Shown: piece after piece, positions 29,785 through 39,600 of the stretch | How positions within the stretch are numbered: the first letter of the stretch is position 1 | Layout of the letters: every line of letters starts with the position of its first letter | Source: Prosthecochloris marina | GTDB lineage: Bacteria > Bacteroidota > Chlorobiia > Chlorobiales > Chlorobiaceae | Length of the DNA: 64,000 nt | Assembly (NCBI RefSeq): GCF_003182595.1 | Contig: NZ_PDNZ01000002.1 | Span: 186,001 to 250,000 of the forward strand | Reading direction: 5' to 3' | The notes under the pieces: generated by a model | The model's input: the letters and a program-made list of their open reading frames with translations, nothing else | Databases searched by the model: none | Told to the model about the DNA's origin: nothing | Made by a program: the position numbers and the translations under genes

Positions 29785-30018
29785 TTATTGCTTTTCAGCC
29801 TCCCACGCTTCACCGAGAGGAGAAAGAACATCGTGAAAGGCTGCCGTTCGTGCTATTTCTTTGAGCGTCTTTCTCGCTTCCTGCTGTTTGTCTTCAGGAG
29901 GAACAAGCCGCGCAACGACCTTTCTCATCGAGGTAATGTCGAAGGTTTCACCGCGCTCTACACGCCGCATCACTTTTCTGAGGTTAGCCTGCAATTCACT
30001 CACGGTTATCGTTCCCAT
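29785..30018 (-). CDS. Phd/YefM-type antitoxin
   Basis: A 77-residue antitoxin-like DNA-binding protein. The start T-V-S-E-L-Q-A-N-L-R-K-V-M-R-R-V-E-R-G-E is the classic prevent-host-death N-terminal domain, followed by T-S-M-R-K-V-V-A-R-L-V-P-P. Such antitoxins normally repress their own operon and neutralise a partner toxin through the C-terminal tail. ATG at 30018 was chosen because the family begins there; an in-frame extension to 30123 adds unrelated residues that overlap the upstream gene. No toxin gene is found on either side, so it seems to be an orphan. Confidence 0.82.
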   Translation of the reverse strand: MGTITVSELQANLRKVMRRVERGETFDITSMRKVVARLVPPEDKQQEARKTLKEIARTAAFHDVLSPLGEAWEAEKQ

Positions 30019-30115
30019 AGCTTTTCCAGCTCTGTGTTCAATTCGCACAAAAGCATACAACCATATTGCACAATATATCCTTTTAAAAATGAGGGTAAAA
30101 GGGATACACCAACAG

Positions 30116-31288
30116 CTACCCATCCTTCCCGGAAAAATTGTACCGCCGCCCTTTCCATCGGGATCCGTTACCGAATTTTACGAGGTAAAACGAGTTCACC
30201 GCAATGCCGAGTAATACAACCTGTGAGAACACATGCAGCAAAGCTCCCGAGAGGGGCTGGCGGAACCTGCCTGCAATCAACAGCCTGCATAAAAGAGCAA
30301 TACAAACCTGCAAAAGAGGAAACCAGAAATACACAATTGAAAAATCAGCGCTCGATGCTGATGCGATAACAAAGCCGTAAGGCACGATGTATACCAAAGC
30401 TGTAACCACCATAAGAAAGAACAACCCAAAGGAATGATAGCCCAATCCTGCAAAAAGGTTTTTCGAAAACCCCTGCCACACCTCGTCAAAAGTCCTGTAC
30501 ATCCGGCAGTTCACGGTCTCGATTCCATTATAGCTCATTACCTTCCCTCCCCTTCTCTTTACAGCCCTGCAAAGCCAAACATCTTCGACAAGGTCGGTAC
30601 ACACCGCAGCATGTCCACCGATCCTTTTATACATTCTGCGCCTGAACATCAGAAACTGACCGTTAGCAAAACACAGCGAAGGAGCCGGTGTTGCCGGAAC
30701 AAGTTTCAAGGGGAGGTAGCAGAGCAGAATGAAATAAATCAAAGGAACGACCAGCTTTTCCCAGAACGACCTCATTTCCTGACGCGGTGTCATGGAAAGA
30801 AGGTCGGCACCACTTTCCTGCATGGCTGCAACCGACCGGGAAAGACTATCGGAAGAATGGTAGGTATCGGCATCGGTAAAAAGTAAAAGTTCTCCCTGAG
30901 CCGCTTTTCCAAGCTGGTCACAAGCCCATGCCTTTCCATGCCAGCCCGGTGGCAGCGCTTTACCCTCTATTATCCGGAGCAGAGCCCCGCCGTCCGAACG
31001 CAGCAACATGTCAAGAATCTTTCCGGTACGGTCCGTTGAACCGTCATTCAGAACGATCAGTTCGTAATTATCATAATCCTGATGCAGAAGAGAGGTAATA
31101 CAGCGCTTTATGTTGTTCTCTTCATTGCGTGCAGGTACAAGCACGGAAACAAGCGGCGAACCGGTCTCCGGTTTGTGCTTTGGAAGGGAGGGCAGTTCCC
31201 TCATGTTCCAGAGCAGAATACCGAGAAAGGCAAGAAGACAGACGGTGATTATGAGTTGATAGATAAGCATCGGATCGAGTAGTGACAA
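30116..31288 (-). CDS. cruC: Family 2 glycosyltransferase, probable chlorobactene glycosyltransferase CruC
   Basis: A 390-residue membrane-bound GT2 enzyme. An N-terminal helix (about 7-30) precedes the GT-A domain, with V-S-V-L-V-P-A-R-N-E-E-N-N-I, N-D-G-S-T-D-R-T, and the metal-binding F-T-D-A-D-T; the Q-x-x-R/W-like acceptor region is followed by two or three C-terminal membrane helices. It resembles carotenoid glycosyltransferases of the CrtQ type. In Chlorobaculum tepidum the chlorobactene glycosyltransferase CruC is, from memory, encoded a few genes from bchK. The same spacing here (bchK four genes away) supports the call. A lipid or envelope-sugar glycosyltransferase is the alternative. 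Confidence 0.7.
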   Translation of the reverse strand: MSLLDPMLIYQLIITVCLLAFLGILLWNMRELPSLPKHKPETGSPLVSVLVPARNEENNIKRCITSLLHQDYDNYELIVLNDGSTDRTGKILDMLLRSDGGALLRIIEGKALPPGWHGKAWACDQLGKAAQGELLLFTDADTYHSSDSLSRSVAAMQESGADLLSMTPRQEMRSFWEKLVVPLIYFILLCYLPLKLVPATPAPSLCFANGQFLMFRRRMYKRIGGHAAVCTDLVEDVWLCRAVKRRGGKVMSYNGIETVNCRMYRTFDEVWQGFSKNLFAGLGYHSFGLFFLMVVTALVYIVPYGFVIASASSADFSIVYFWFPLLQVCIALLCRLLIAGRFRQPLSGALLHVFSQVVLLGIAVNSFYLVKFGNGSRWKGRRYNFSGKDG

Positions 31289-31713
31289 GTGGGCACCTCT
31301 CTTTATTTATTCCACGATTCAATTGCACCGTTTATCCCGGTTTTATCGGGACTCCGTTCGCCTTTCGCTTGAACCGCTCGTAACAATGATGAGCTGCCAA
31401 GGTGATGAGCAAAGCTTTTAAGATCTGAAACACTCTACAATATAACGTCTTACAATGAGTTGTCATGTCAGCGACGTATCCCTTCAATGAACGAAGTGAC
31501 CTTGTTTTGACCTCTGTCGATGTATGCAGAGTGATCGCTGGAGATTAAATCACGGCGATACGCAGGACTCCTGCCCCAAAAACCTTGCCTGAACCGAGCA
31601 ATAGCATAGCATGCCGGAGATGCAAGGTACAGGGAACGCTGCTGTAGTGAACAGTCGCAAGTTTCCTGCAACCAAGCAGATTCGGTATGATCGGCTATTG
31701 CTCGGTTCAGGAA
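31289..31713. other. Intergenic region with long inverted repeat
   Basis: 425 bp between cruC and hisG. A 67-codon minus-strand frame (31468-31671) runs through it without family features, and its C-terminal half looks protein-like, so it may be a gene remnant. The most notable element is the 18-bp inverted repeat at 31588-31711, listed separately. Confidence 0.5.
31588..31711. repeat. Perfect 18-bp inverted repeat bounding 88 bp
   Basis: CCTGAACCGAGCAATAGC (31588-31605) and its exact reverse complement (31694-31711) enclose 88 bp. The right arm begins 2 bp after the hisG stop codon, so the hisG transcript would end in an 18-bp stem with a large loop, followed after the left arm by CAAGG and a run of five T. 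It could be an unusual terminator, a small RNA, or a minimal mobile element; no target-site duplication is visible at the flanks. Confidence 0.75.
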
Positions 31714-32604
31714 TTAGTCGATCAGCTTGCTTATATTATACTCGAAAATACCCTCGGCTCCCGCTCTTTTCAGTTCGGGAATAACGGATCGAACAACCTG
31801 TTCCTCCACAATAACTTCAAGTGCAACCCAGTTCTCGTCAGCAAGATGAGCGATTGTCGGTTGGCGAAGGGCTGGAATGATACCGATAATGCTATCCAGA
31901 GATGCCCTAGGTGCATTCATTTTGAGTCCGACTTTTCCCTGCGCATTAATGGCACCCTGCAGAAGCATGGCCATATTCTCTATTTTTTCACGCTTCCATG
32001 GATCGTTCCATGAATCCTTGTTGGCAATGAGCTTTGTATTCGACTCAAGCAGAACATCAACGATCCGAAGTTTGTTGGCACGGAGTGAGCTACCTGTTTC
32101 AGTAACCTCGACAATCGCATCTACAAGTTCGGGGGGTTTTACCTCTGTTGCACCCCAGCTGAATTCCACATGGGCGCTGACCCCATGTTTTTCGAGATAT
32201 TTTTTTGCAATATTGACAACCTCGGTAGCGATATGCTTGCCTTCGAGGTCCTGTACTGACTGGATCGATGAGCTTTCAGGAACAGCAAGAACCCATCGAA
32301 CGGGCCGCATTGAAGCTTTGGAATAAACCAGATCGGAAACTTCGACAACGTCGGCATCGGTTTCGATGATCCAGTCCTTTCCTGTAAGCCCGACATCAAA
32401 TGCCCCAAGCTCGACATAGTGTGCCATCTCTTGAGCACGAATAAGTATGGCTTCCAGCTCATCGTCATCTATAGATGGAAAATAAGAACGGCTCTTGACG
32501 GAAAAATGAAACCCTGCCTTTGCAAACAAATCCAGCGTCGAGTCCTGTAAACTTCCTTTCGGCAAACCCAGTTTCAAAATCTTTTCAGTTACACTCATTG
32601 TCAT
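31714..32604 (-). CDS. hisG: ATP phosphoribosyltransferase (long form)
   Basis: A 296-residue HisG that catalyses the first step of histidine synthesis, from ATP and PRPP to phosphoribosyl-ATP. Visible motifs are G-L-P-K-G-S-L at the start, the D-V-G-L-T-G-K-D-W phosphate-binding region, [11 protein letters not shown], and L-I-A-N-K-D-S-W. The length and the C-terminal [13 protein letters not shown] segment mark the long form with a regulatory ACT-like domain that binds histidine, so it needs no HisZ. No other his genes are adjacent. Start could also be two codons later. Confidence 0.95.
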   Translation of the reverse strand: MTMSVTEKILKLGLPKGSLQDSTLDLFAKAGFHFSVKSRSYFPSIDDDELEAILIRAQEMAHYVELGAFDVGLTGKDWIIETDADVVEVSDLVYSKASMRPVRWVLAVPESSSIQSVQDLEGKHIATEVVNIAKKYLEKHGVSAHVEFSWGATEVKPPELVDAIVEVTETGSSLRANKLRIVDVLLESNTKLIANKDSWNDPWKREKIENMAMLLQGAINAQGKVGLKMNAPRASLDSIIGIIPALRQPTIAHLADENWVALEVIVEEQVVRSVIPELKRAGAEGIFEYNISKLID

Positions 32605-32633
32605 GTTTATGTTGTTGTTTAATAGGGATCTCT

Positions 32634-33365
32634 CTACAGCTGGCGCAAGGTAAAAACTCCTCCTTCACAGACACCATAAGGATACTCTCCGTTGATCCAT
32701 GTTCCGAGATTGATATATTCACTGCGGTTATTAGACAATTGTTTCTGACCCCGCACATGGCTGTGACCGCACACAAAATAGTCAAAATCTTTTTCCCTGG
32801 CCATAGCATCAGCGTACTGGAATAAAAAATCAGCCTCCCCGTGCGTATCCGGCCTCCCATGCTTGCGGCTCAAACGCGAAAGCTTCCGCATTATGGCGAT
32901 TGCAAGATCAGGCTGCAAGTTTGACAGTAAAAACAGATTAAACCGGTTACGAACAAGTTTGACAAAGAGCCGATACCCGATATCGTTCCGATCCAGACCG
33001 TCTCCATGAGCGATAATAAACTTTTTCCCGCAGATGAGAGTCTCCCGAATACCGTACCATGTTTGCACCCCCAGCGATTTGTTGAAAAAATCTCCGAGAG
33101 AGAAATCATGGTTACCTGCATGATAATGCACCTCGACACCCTGTCGAACGAGCCCTTTTAGCAGGCAGAGAAAACCATCGAAATATTTTGGTATGACATG
33201 ACGAAACTCCATCCAGTAATCGAGTATATCACCGACCAGGTAAAGAGCCTCCCCGTCTTTTCGAACTATTTCAGCAAGATATTCGAAACGCTCCATCTTG
33301 CGACTTTCTTGCTGATCAGGCTGAAGTCCGAAGTGAATATCACTGACAAAGAAGCTTTTCGACAT
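32634..33365 (-). CDS. lpxH: UDP-2,3-diacylglucosamine diphosphatase
   Basis: A 243-residue calcineurin-like metallophosphoesterase of lipid A synthesis, cutting UDP-diacylglucosamine to lipid X at the inner membrane. The metal-binding motifs are in order: S-D-I-H-F-G (about 8-13), G-D-I-L-D-Y-W, G-N-H-D-F, H-G-D-G, and G-H-S-H. Together with lpxA (55417) and gmhB (60175) it shows that the organism makes LPS. It is 29 bp from hisG and 25 bp from the kinase-like gene, within a minus-strand run. Confidence 0.9.
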   Translation of the reverse strand: MSKSFFVSDIHFGLQPDQQESRKMERFEYLAEIVRKDGEALYLVGDILDYWMEFRHVIPKYFDGFLCLLKGLVRQGVEVHYHAGNHDFSLGDFFNKSLGVQTWYGIRETLICGKKFIIAHGDGLDRNDIGYRLFVKLVRNRFNLFLLSNLQPDLAIAIMRKLSRLSRKHGRPDTHGEADFLFQYADAMAREKDFDYFVCGHSHVRGQKQLSNNRSEYINLGTWINGEYPYGVCEGGVFTLRQL

Positions 33366-33390
33366 GAGGGTGCAAGTTTCGTCACTCCGT

Positions 33391-34104
33391 TCAAAGAAGA
33401 TAGGTAAGTCCTATCACTGCTAACGGAATAAGAATATTGTCAACCTCTTTCGGACTCAGTCCCTCGAGAATGGTTGCCACAAGTGCAATGATGAGGATAG
33501 TTGAAAGATTAAATGCCTCCGGAACGATCAACCAGATGAAAAACATCCCGGCCAGAGCGCTTCCTGCAAAAAAAGCAAGACTGCCCTCTACGGTTTTTTC
33601 ACAGAGAGCCTTGTATTTTATTTTACCGAGCTTTTTGCCGAAAATGGGAGCAAGCCCATCCCCCCAACCAAGAACAGCCATCGCAAGAACCCCGGGAAAC
33701 TGTTTATAGTAAACAGTGCCACAGATAATGCCGGCTATTGCAAAATACAATGTGCCTTTCAACAGCTCACGCCGATCACCGGTTCGAGTCATGGTTTTTA
33801 TTGCCTGATCATCTTCTGCGGCAAAAAAACCCTTCTGGAAAAAAAGCAGCGCCCATATGGCATAGATGGAGACGTTCAAATACTGCGTCCAGTGGCCATC
33901 CTGAAAAAGAGGCAAAAATATGATTACGGAACCCGCACAGATATGAGTGATTTTTCGGCTTATATCCCGTGACACGTAGTTATTGGTCACCAGATAATCC
34001 AGAAAAGGCGGTACGCTAAAAACATAGATGATCGAAAGAAACGCAACAACAACGTTGTGCCACGCTACAGACAAAGAAAAAAAGGTCGTCTCCGGTGTAC
34101 CCAT
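33391..34104 (-). CDS. Prenyl-alcohol (phytol) kinase-like membrane protein
   Basis: A 237-residue integral membrane protein of the CTP-dependent kinase/CDP-diacylglycerol synthase superfamily. About seven hydrophobic helices are visible; the diagnostic segments are S-R-K-I-T-H-I-C-A-G near the start and A-V-L-G-W-G-D-G-L-A-P-I-F-G-K-K-L-G with K-T-V-E-G-S, as in phytol kinase VTE5 and dolichol kinase. It lies 29 bp downstream of bchK on the same strand, so the two are likely cotranscribed. A kinase for farnesol or phytol that feeds the prenyl diphosphate substrate of bacteriochlorophyll synthases is a plausible inference. Confidence 0.82.
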   Translation of the reverse strand: MGTPETTFFSLSVAWHNVVVAFLSIIYVFSVPPFLDYLVTNNYVSRDISRKITHICAGSVIIFLPLFQDGHWTQYLNVSIYAIWALLFFQKGFFAAEDDQAIKTMTRTGDRRELLKGTLYFAIAGIICGTVYYKQFPGVLAMAVLGWGDGLAPIFGKKLGKIKYKALCEKTVEGSLAFFAGSALAGMFFIWLIVPEAFNLSTILIIALVATILEGLSPKEVDNILIPLAVIGLTYLL

Positions 34105-34133
34105 ATTGAAGATAAATCAACGATACAACAAGT

Positions 34134-35144
34134 TTACCCCTGCATATACTTTATTCCAATAGCACCCGCAGCCATGAGATTGTTAGCCAAAAACAAAACA
34201 TTGTTTGCAACCTGAAACTGCAGAAACGCTTTGTGCTCGGCCACGTCACTTTGTCCGATCGCATGACCGAAACCATCATCAACGGCAACTTTCAAAAAAG
34301 AAATGCCCCCTTTTGGATCCATATACAGTTTTACCTGAAAAAAAATATTGAGCAGAAGTCCACCAAGCATAAAAAAGACAAGCGGATACAAACCCCATGA
34401 GTACTCAAGCCATGCAAAAACAAGAAAGACAACATCAATAATGAAAAACGACACCAGAAATGTATTCTTTGGACCAATCATGACGGTAAGGGACTTCAGC
34501 CCCCCTTCCTTGTCACCCTTGGCAGACTTGAAATCATTGAGAATAATCAGCGCAACACCCATAAAGAAGTTCAAAACCGCCATCCAGACAACTTCCGGTC
34601 GGATCTCACTGAATAAGGCGTTGGCAGAAAGCCATGGTGCAAAGCTGTAAGAAAAACCAACTGCAGGCGCCGATAATAAAATGTTTTTCTTGAGCTTGAA
34701 TGGTGGCGCCGAATAGGTGTAGCCAAGAACTAGAGAAGCAATGATTGACGATGAAATAATCAATCCCCTTGTTCCTCCAATGTACAATCCAAGAAAAACC
34801 CCGAAACCAAGTGCCAGCAAAAAAACGGCAATACTGTTAAACGTCGCTTCTTTCTCACTTAACCTGCCGGAAGGGATAGGCCTTGTCGGTTCGTTCACTT
34901 TATCGAGTTCAAGATCGCATAAGTCGTTGATAGACTGACTGAACCCCAAGCCGAGAGGACCGAACATCAGAAAAATAGACAGCAAAAGAAAGTAGTCATG
35001 AAGCGCTGGTTGCATGGCACCGGAAGCCATCACCCCCCCTGCCAGACATGGAAAAACACTGATCCAGGTAACAGGGTCCAGAATTTCTATATGAGCCCGA
35101 ACTTTGTCAGTAAAGGAATGTTTGGCATTGACGGTAACAGACAT
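34134..35144 (-). CDS. bchK: Bacteriochlorophyll c synthase BchK
   Basis: A 336-residue UbiA-family polytopic prenyltransferase that attaches the farnesyl tail to bacteriochlorophyllide c/d/e, giving chlorosome pigments. The first aspartate-rich site is S-I-N-D-L-C-D-L-E-L-D (N73 to D81) with the chlorophyll-synthase signature N-E-P-T-R-P-I-P-S-G; the second is N203-D-F-K-S-A-K-G-D211. Green sulfur bacteria also have BchG and ChlG paralogues. BchK is preferred because its neighbours (CruC-like and hisG genes) are those I recall for bchK in Chlorobaculum tepidum. A TATAAT-like hexamer lies 13 bp before the ATG. Confidence 0.85.
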   Translation of the reverse strand: MSVTVNAKHSFTDKVRAHIEILDPVTWISVFPCLAGGVMASGAMQPALHDYFLLLSIFLMFGPLGLGFSQSINDLCDLELDKVNEPTRPIPSGRLSEKEATFNSIAVFLLALGFGVFLGLYIGGTRGLIISSSIIASLVLGYTYSAPPFKLKKNILLSAPAVGFSYSFAPWLSANALFSEIRPEVVWMAVLNFFMGVALIILNDFKSAKGDKEGGLKSLTVMIGPKNTFLVSFFIIDVVFLVFAWLEYSWGLYPLVFFMLGGLLLNIFFQVKLYMDPKGGISFLKVAVDDGFGHAIGQSDVAEHKAFLQFQVANNVLFLANNLMAAGAIGIKYMQG

Positions 35145-35243
35145 TGCGCTTGCGATATTATAACTATTAAATAAAGAAAGTAACTTCTTGCACTTGAGAG
35201 TTTGAATTTACGAATAGACTCTGACATAAAAAAGGCTGTACTG

Positions 35244-36554
35244 TCATTGAGGGTATCCGATAAGGGTTGCAGAGGTCGATGAATTTACCTTCACGCTCAC
35301 AATGTCGCCGGGCTTATAACCGCCCCGATCAAATACAACAACCCGGTTTGTTCCGGTCCTGCCCATTAGCTTTTTTTTTGACCGTTTACTCTCCGATTCG
35401 GCAAGTACTTCTACAACATTGCCTACCTCGACGGCATGAAGTTCTTTGGAAATTCTGCTCTGCAGAGCAATAACCTCTTCTAAGCGGCGCTTTTTTATCT
35501 TTTCGGGCACATCGTCCGGCAAATGTTTGGCTGCATAGGTACCCGGACGCACCGAATAGTGGAACATGAAAGAGAAATCAAAACGGACTTCTTCCATCAT
35601 GCTCAACGTTTCATAATGATCTTCTTCGGTTTCACCACAAAACCCGGCAATAAGATCCGTCGAAATCGTAACCCCGGGAATAAAGTGCCTTATCATCGCT
35701 ATCTTTTCAAGATACTCTTCCCTGCTGTGCCCCCTGTTCATCAATTCGAGCATCCTCGTCGAACCTGACTGTACAGGCAGATGAACCGCATTGCAGATAT
35801 TCTCATGCTCTGCAATGACACGCACCAGCGATTCGGAAATATCTTTCGGGTGTGACGTAGTAAACCTTACACGAACGCCTTTGGCTGCAAAACCTACGTT
35901 TTCAAGCAATTCGGCAAAACCATCGCCCGTACCGCTATCATAGTAGGAGTTGACATTCTGACCAAGAAGCGTTATTTCTTTATACCCCTTCTCGACAAGC
36001 TGCTCAACTTCGTCAATCACTGATGCTGTCGATCGGCTTCGCTCTTTTCCCCTTGTAAACGGCACCACACAGAACGCACACATGTTGTTGCACCCTCTCA
36101 TGATGGGCACAAAAGCACTGATCGACCCCGTATGGCATGGCTCGATCCCATGATAGGTTTCGTCCGGAATATGAGCAAGATTGGCGCCCCGAATCCCCCG
36201 TTCGGCATTTTCTATCAACAGAGGTAACTGGCGATAGGTATCCGGACCGGCAAGAAAGTCAATACTTTCGGACATACCGAACATTTTTTCCCGGTAATAT
36301 TGGGGAACACAGCCGATAACCCCAACAAGCAGACCGGGTCGTGACCGCCGCTTTCCTTTGAGATTATCCAGAGCGTTCATGATTTTTTCAACCGCGTTTT
36401 CCCTTACGGCACAGGTATTGAGTATTACAAGATCCGCACTGTCTTCAGCATCCGTCACAACATACCCTTCATCCTGCAGGAGAGACGTTATAATTTCCGA
36501 ATCAGCCTGATTCATCTGACAGCCGAAGGTTCGTATGTGCACTTTTTTTGTCAT
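35244..36554 (-). CDS. miaB: tRNA-2-methylthio-N6-isopentenyladenosine synthase MiaB
   Basis: A 436-residue methylthiotransferase acting on i6A37 of tRNAs that read UNN codons. The N-terminal UPF0004 domain holds one [4Fe-4S] cluster through C12, C48 and C82; the radical SAM domain holds the second through C155-x3-C159-x2-C162 in R-G-C-N-N-M-C-A-F-C, followed by V-P-F-T-R-G-K-E-R-S-R. A C-terminal TRAM domain (about 372-436) binds RNA. The gene is upstream of bchK on the same strand, and the RND pump gene diverges from it. Confidence 0.96.
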   Translation of the reverse strand: MTKKVHIRTFGCQMNQADSEIITSLLQDEGYVVTDAEDSADLVILNTCAVRENAVEKIMNALDNLKGKRRSRPGLLVGVIGCVPQYYREKMFGMSESIDFLAGPDTYRQLPLLIENAERGIRGANLAHIPDETYHGIEPCHTGSISAFVPIMRGCNNMCAFCVVPFTRGKERSRSTASVIDEVEQLVEKGYKEITLLGQNVNSYYDSGTGDGFAELLENVGFAAKGVRVRFTTSHPKDISESLVRVIAEHENICNAVHLPVQSGSTRMLELMNRGHSREEYLEKIAMIRHFIPGVTISTDLIAGFCGETEEDHYETLSMMEEVRFDFSFMFHYSVRPGTYAAKHLPDDVPEKIKKRRLEEVIALQSRISKELHAVEVGNVVEVLAESESKRSKKKLMGRTGTNRVVVFDRGGYKPGDIVSVKVNSSTSATLIGYPQ

Positions 36555-36692
36555 AGATTTTTCTTATCCCCATTCTTTTCTTGCGGGCCATGTTTTGTAG
36601 ATAGATACAAGGAGCTGTATAATTTTCAAAGGATTAACATATTTCTCGGTAATATACGCACCTGGAAACCTGATAACTATCGTTCTGTCGAA

Positions 36693-39600
36693 GTGCTTGA
36701 TAGAGTCATAGCCTTTTTCATACACCGGCACCTTCTGACCAATATGGTCTTTGTGGTAGTTCTTGCCGCAGGACTTCTTGCATGGTCAGGTCTTAAAAAG
36801 GAGGAACTGCCGGATATCACCTTCGATACCGTAAGGATATCTGTAAACTATCCTGGAGCATCGGCAGAGGAAGTTGAATATCATGTTACCGACCCCTTTG
36901 AGGAAGCACTCGGTTCAGTAGAGGGAATACAACACCTTGTCAGTTCAACAGCAGCCGGAAGTTGTATTATTACAGCCGAACTCGAACCCGGGAATATTGA
37001 CGCAATCCTGGCCGAAATCCGTCAAGAGGTCTTTGCCGTCGACCTTCCGGATGCTATAAGGGACGACCCTCGCATTCGGGTTTTCAAAACATCCCGTAAA
37101 GCAATTATCGATATCGGGCTGATCCTTCATGGTGAACATCTGCTCGATACAGAACAGCGCCGCTGGCTTCAGAATCGCGCACTCAACCTTGAAAAAAGGC
37201 TTCTTGCAGCTCCCGAGGTCAGTCGAATTACCCGCTCAGGATACCTTGCCGATGAAATCCATATCAAGGTCAATCCTGCAAAACTCGAGGAGTACAATAT
37301 CCCCTTCAATACGGTGATGAACGAGATAAGCCGAAACAATGTTCGCGAACCCGCAGGAAGCATTGAAACCCTTCAGGAACCGAAAGTGACACTGTACGGC
37401 GAACTCCGCACTCCTGAAGCACTACAGGCTCTTGCCGTCCAGGGAGGATTCGAAGGGCAGGTTCTGCGTCTCGGCGATATCGCAAAGGTAGCCTACGGAC
37501 ATGAAAAGAACCGCAGTGTACTCAAAATCAACGGACATGAGGGGATTTTGCTCAAAGTCGCCAAAAGCTCCGGAACCGGAATCCTCGAAGCCTTGCATGC
37601 AGTCAACAGAGTGGTCGACGATTTCGAGTCTCTTCAACATGATAATTCCGCGCTTCAATTGGTTATACTCGACGACGAAGCGATCGACCTGCGGAACCGT
37701 CTTTCAATTATCGGCATCAACGGTGCAATAGGCTTTGCACTTATCCTCGTTATCCTTTTTGTCTTTCTGGACCTCAGATCAGGGTTCTGGGTGGCGGTAG
37801 GCATCCCGTTCAGTTTCTGCTTCGCCCTTGCCGGAACACTTTTCATCGGCTATTCCATCAACAACATCACGCTTGCTGCCGTTATCATCGTGATGGGTAT
37901 CGTTGTCGACGACGCTCTTGTCGTTGCAGAAAACATCAAGCGCACTGCCTCATCGGGGGCCCCTCTCTATCAGGCGGCAACCGATGGAACATCGATGGTT
38001 TTCATGCCTGTCATCGCCAGTATTCTAACCACCTGTCTCGCATTTGTCCCCCTTCTCTTTTTTGAAGGCCGTTTCGGGGCAATGGTAGCATTCATTCCTG
38101 CCGTCGTTACGTTGATGCTAGCCGGTAGCATGCTTGAAGCGCTGTTCATTCTTCCGGGCCACTTGACTCTTTCTGCCGGAAAAAGTGCAAGCTCAAAACG
38201 CGAACACTGGTTTGAAACCTGGGAATCCTTTTATGCCGGGATACTCGAGAATCTGCTCCCTTTCAGATGGCTGATTCTTACGCTTTTTCTTCTGGGATTC
38301 ATAGCCACGCTTCTACTTGCAGGCTCTTTTCTGGCATTCTCGATGTTTCCCGACGAAGAAACCCGGGAGGTCCGGCTCACAGGAGAAAGCCCTCCCGAAA
38401 GCACGCAGTATGAAACCGCAAATTCCACACAGCCCCTGGAGAACCGTATCGCCAAATCCATCGGAAAAGAAGTTGTAGGCTTCAGAAATGAAATCGCAAA
38501 ATCCCGACGCGGATCGGTAGTAGAGGATAATGTCTTCCGAATGAGAATTGAAATCGCACCTAAAGAATCCCGAGAAAAAACCGCTGACCAGCTCATTGAA
38601 GAGTGGCAGGAGGCTGCAGCTTCTTCTACGACGTTGTCAAAACTCAGGTTCAGTAAAACCCGCCATGGACAAGAGAGCGGAAGCCCTGTAGAAGTGGTCA
38701 TAAAAGAAGACGATGAATCCACCCGCCGTAATGCAGCCAATGCACTTGCCGATGCAATGAAAAACGTTCCGGGATTAACCAACATCGAGCAGGATCAGCC
38801 GAAATCCTCACCGGAATACCGTATTACCCTCAAACGCGACAAGATCAAACGCCTGGACATCGATCCCTCCCAAGCCGCCCAGACGCTTCGGGCCGCCCTT
38901 GAAGGCACCATACTTTATGAGTTCAGCTCCGACAATGAACCGGTTGGAGTCCGTTTTTCACTTGCTGAACCTTCAAAGCAGTCACTTGAATCGCTACTTG
39001 AAGTACCGGTAGAAAACAAAGCAAAATACCTTGTCCCCCTGCATAGCATTATCATGGTGGAAAAAGTCGAAAAGCCCAACTCGATTGTACGCCGGGACCG
39101 AGTACGCTATACCTCGATCTATGCCGACATCGACAGTAAAAGCGGTAAAAGTCCACTTGAAATTGCAGAAACACTCGAACAGGATGTCTTTCCTGCAATA
39201 ACTTCACGGTATCCGTCAACTACCCTTGAATTCGACGGAGAAATCCTCGACAGTAGGGAATCGAAGAAAGATTTCATCATTTCCATCTTTTCCGTTCTGG
39301 CACTTATTTTTATCGTGCTGGTTCTACTGTTCAACTCTTTGCGAAAAGCCTTGCTTATCATGCTGACAATTCCTTTCGGCCTGACCGGGATCATTGTAGC
39401 CTTCATTTTTCACGGGATTGAGTTTTACGGTTTTTTCGCTGTCATAGGAGCCCTTGGTCTTGCAGGTGTCATCGTCAACGATGCCATCATCATGGTCACG
39501 AGACTCGACAGGGAAACCAGAAAGAAAGACAACGGCAAAAACCTTGAAGTTCTGATTTCGAAAGCTGCTTCGACTCGTCTCCGCGCAGTACTGCTGACAA

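Noticed and set aside
29770..30369. 199-codon plus-strand frame
   Set aside because: It is antisense to the antitoxin and the cruC 3' end; the minus-strand genes have clear motifs.
31468..31671. 67-codon frame near the hisG inverted repeat
   Set aside because: No recognised domain; it crosses the inverted repeat, so it is at most a remnant.
33780..33800. GGTTCGAGTC resembling a tRNA T-loop
   Set aside because: It lies inside the kinase-like gene, with no matching acceptor, D or anticodon arms.
35157..35162. TATAAT hexamer before bchK as a promoter -10 element
   Set aside because: No convincing -35 element lies 16-18 bp upstream, so only a hint remains.
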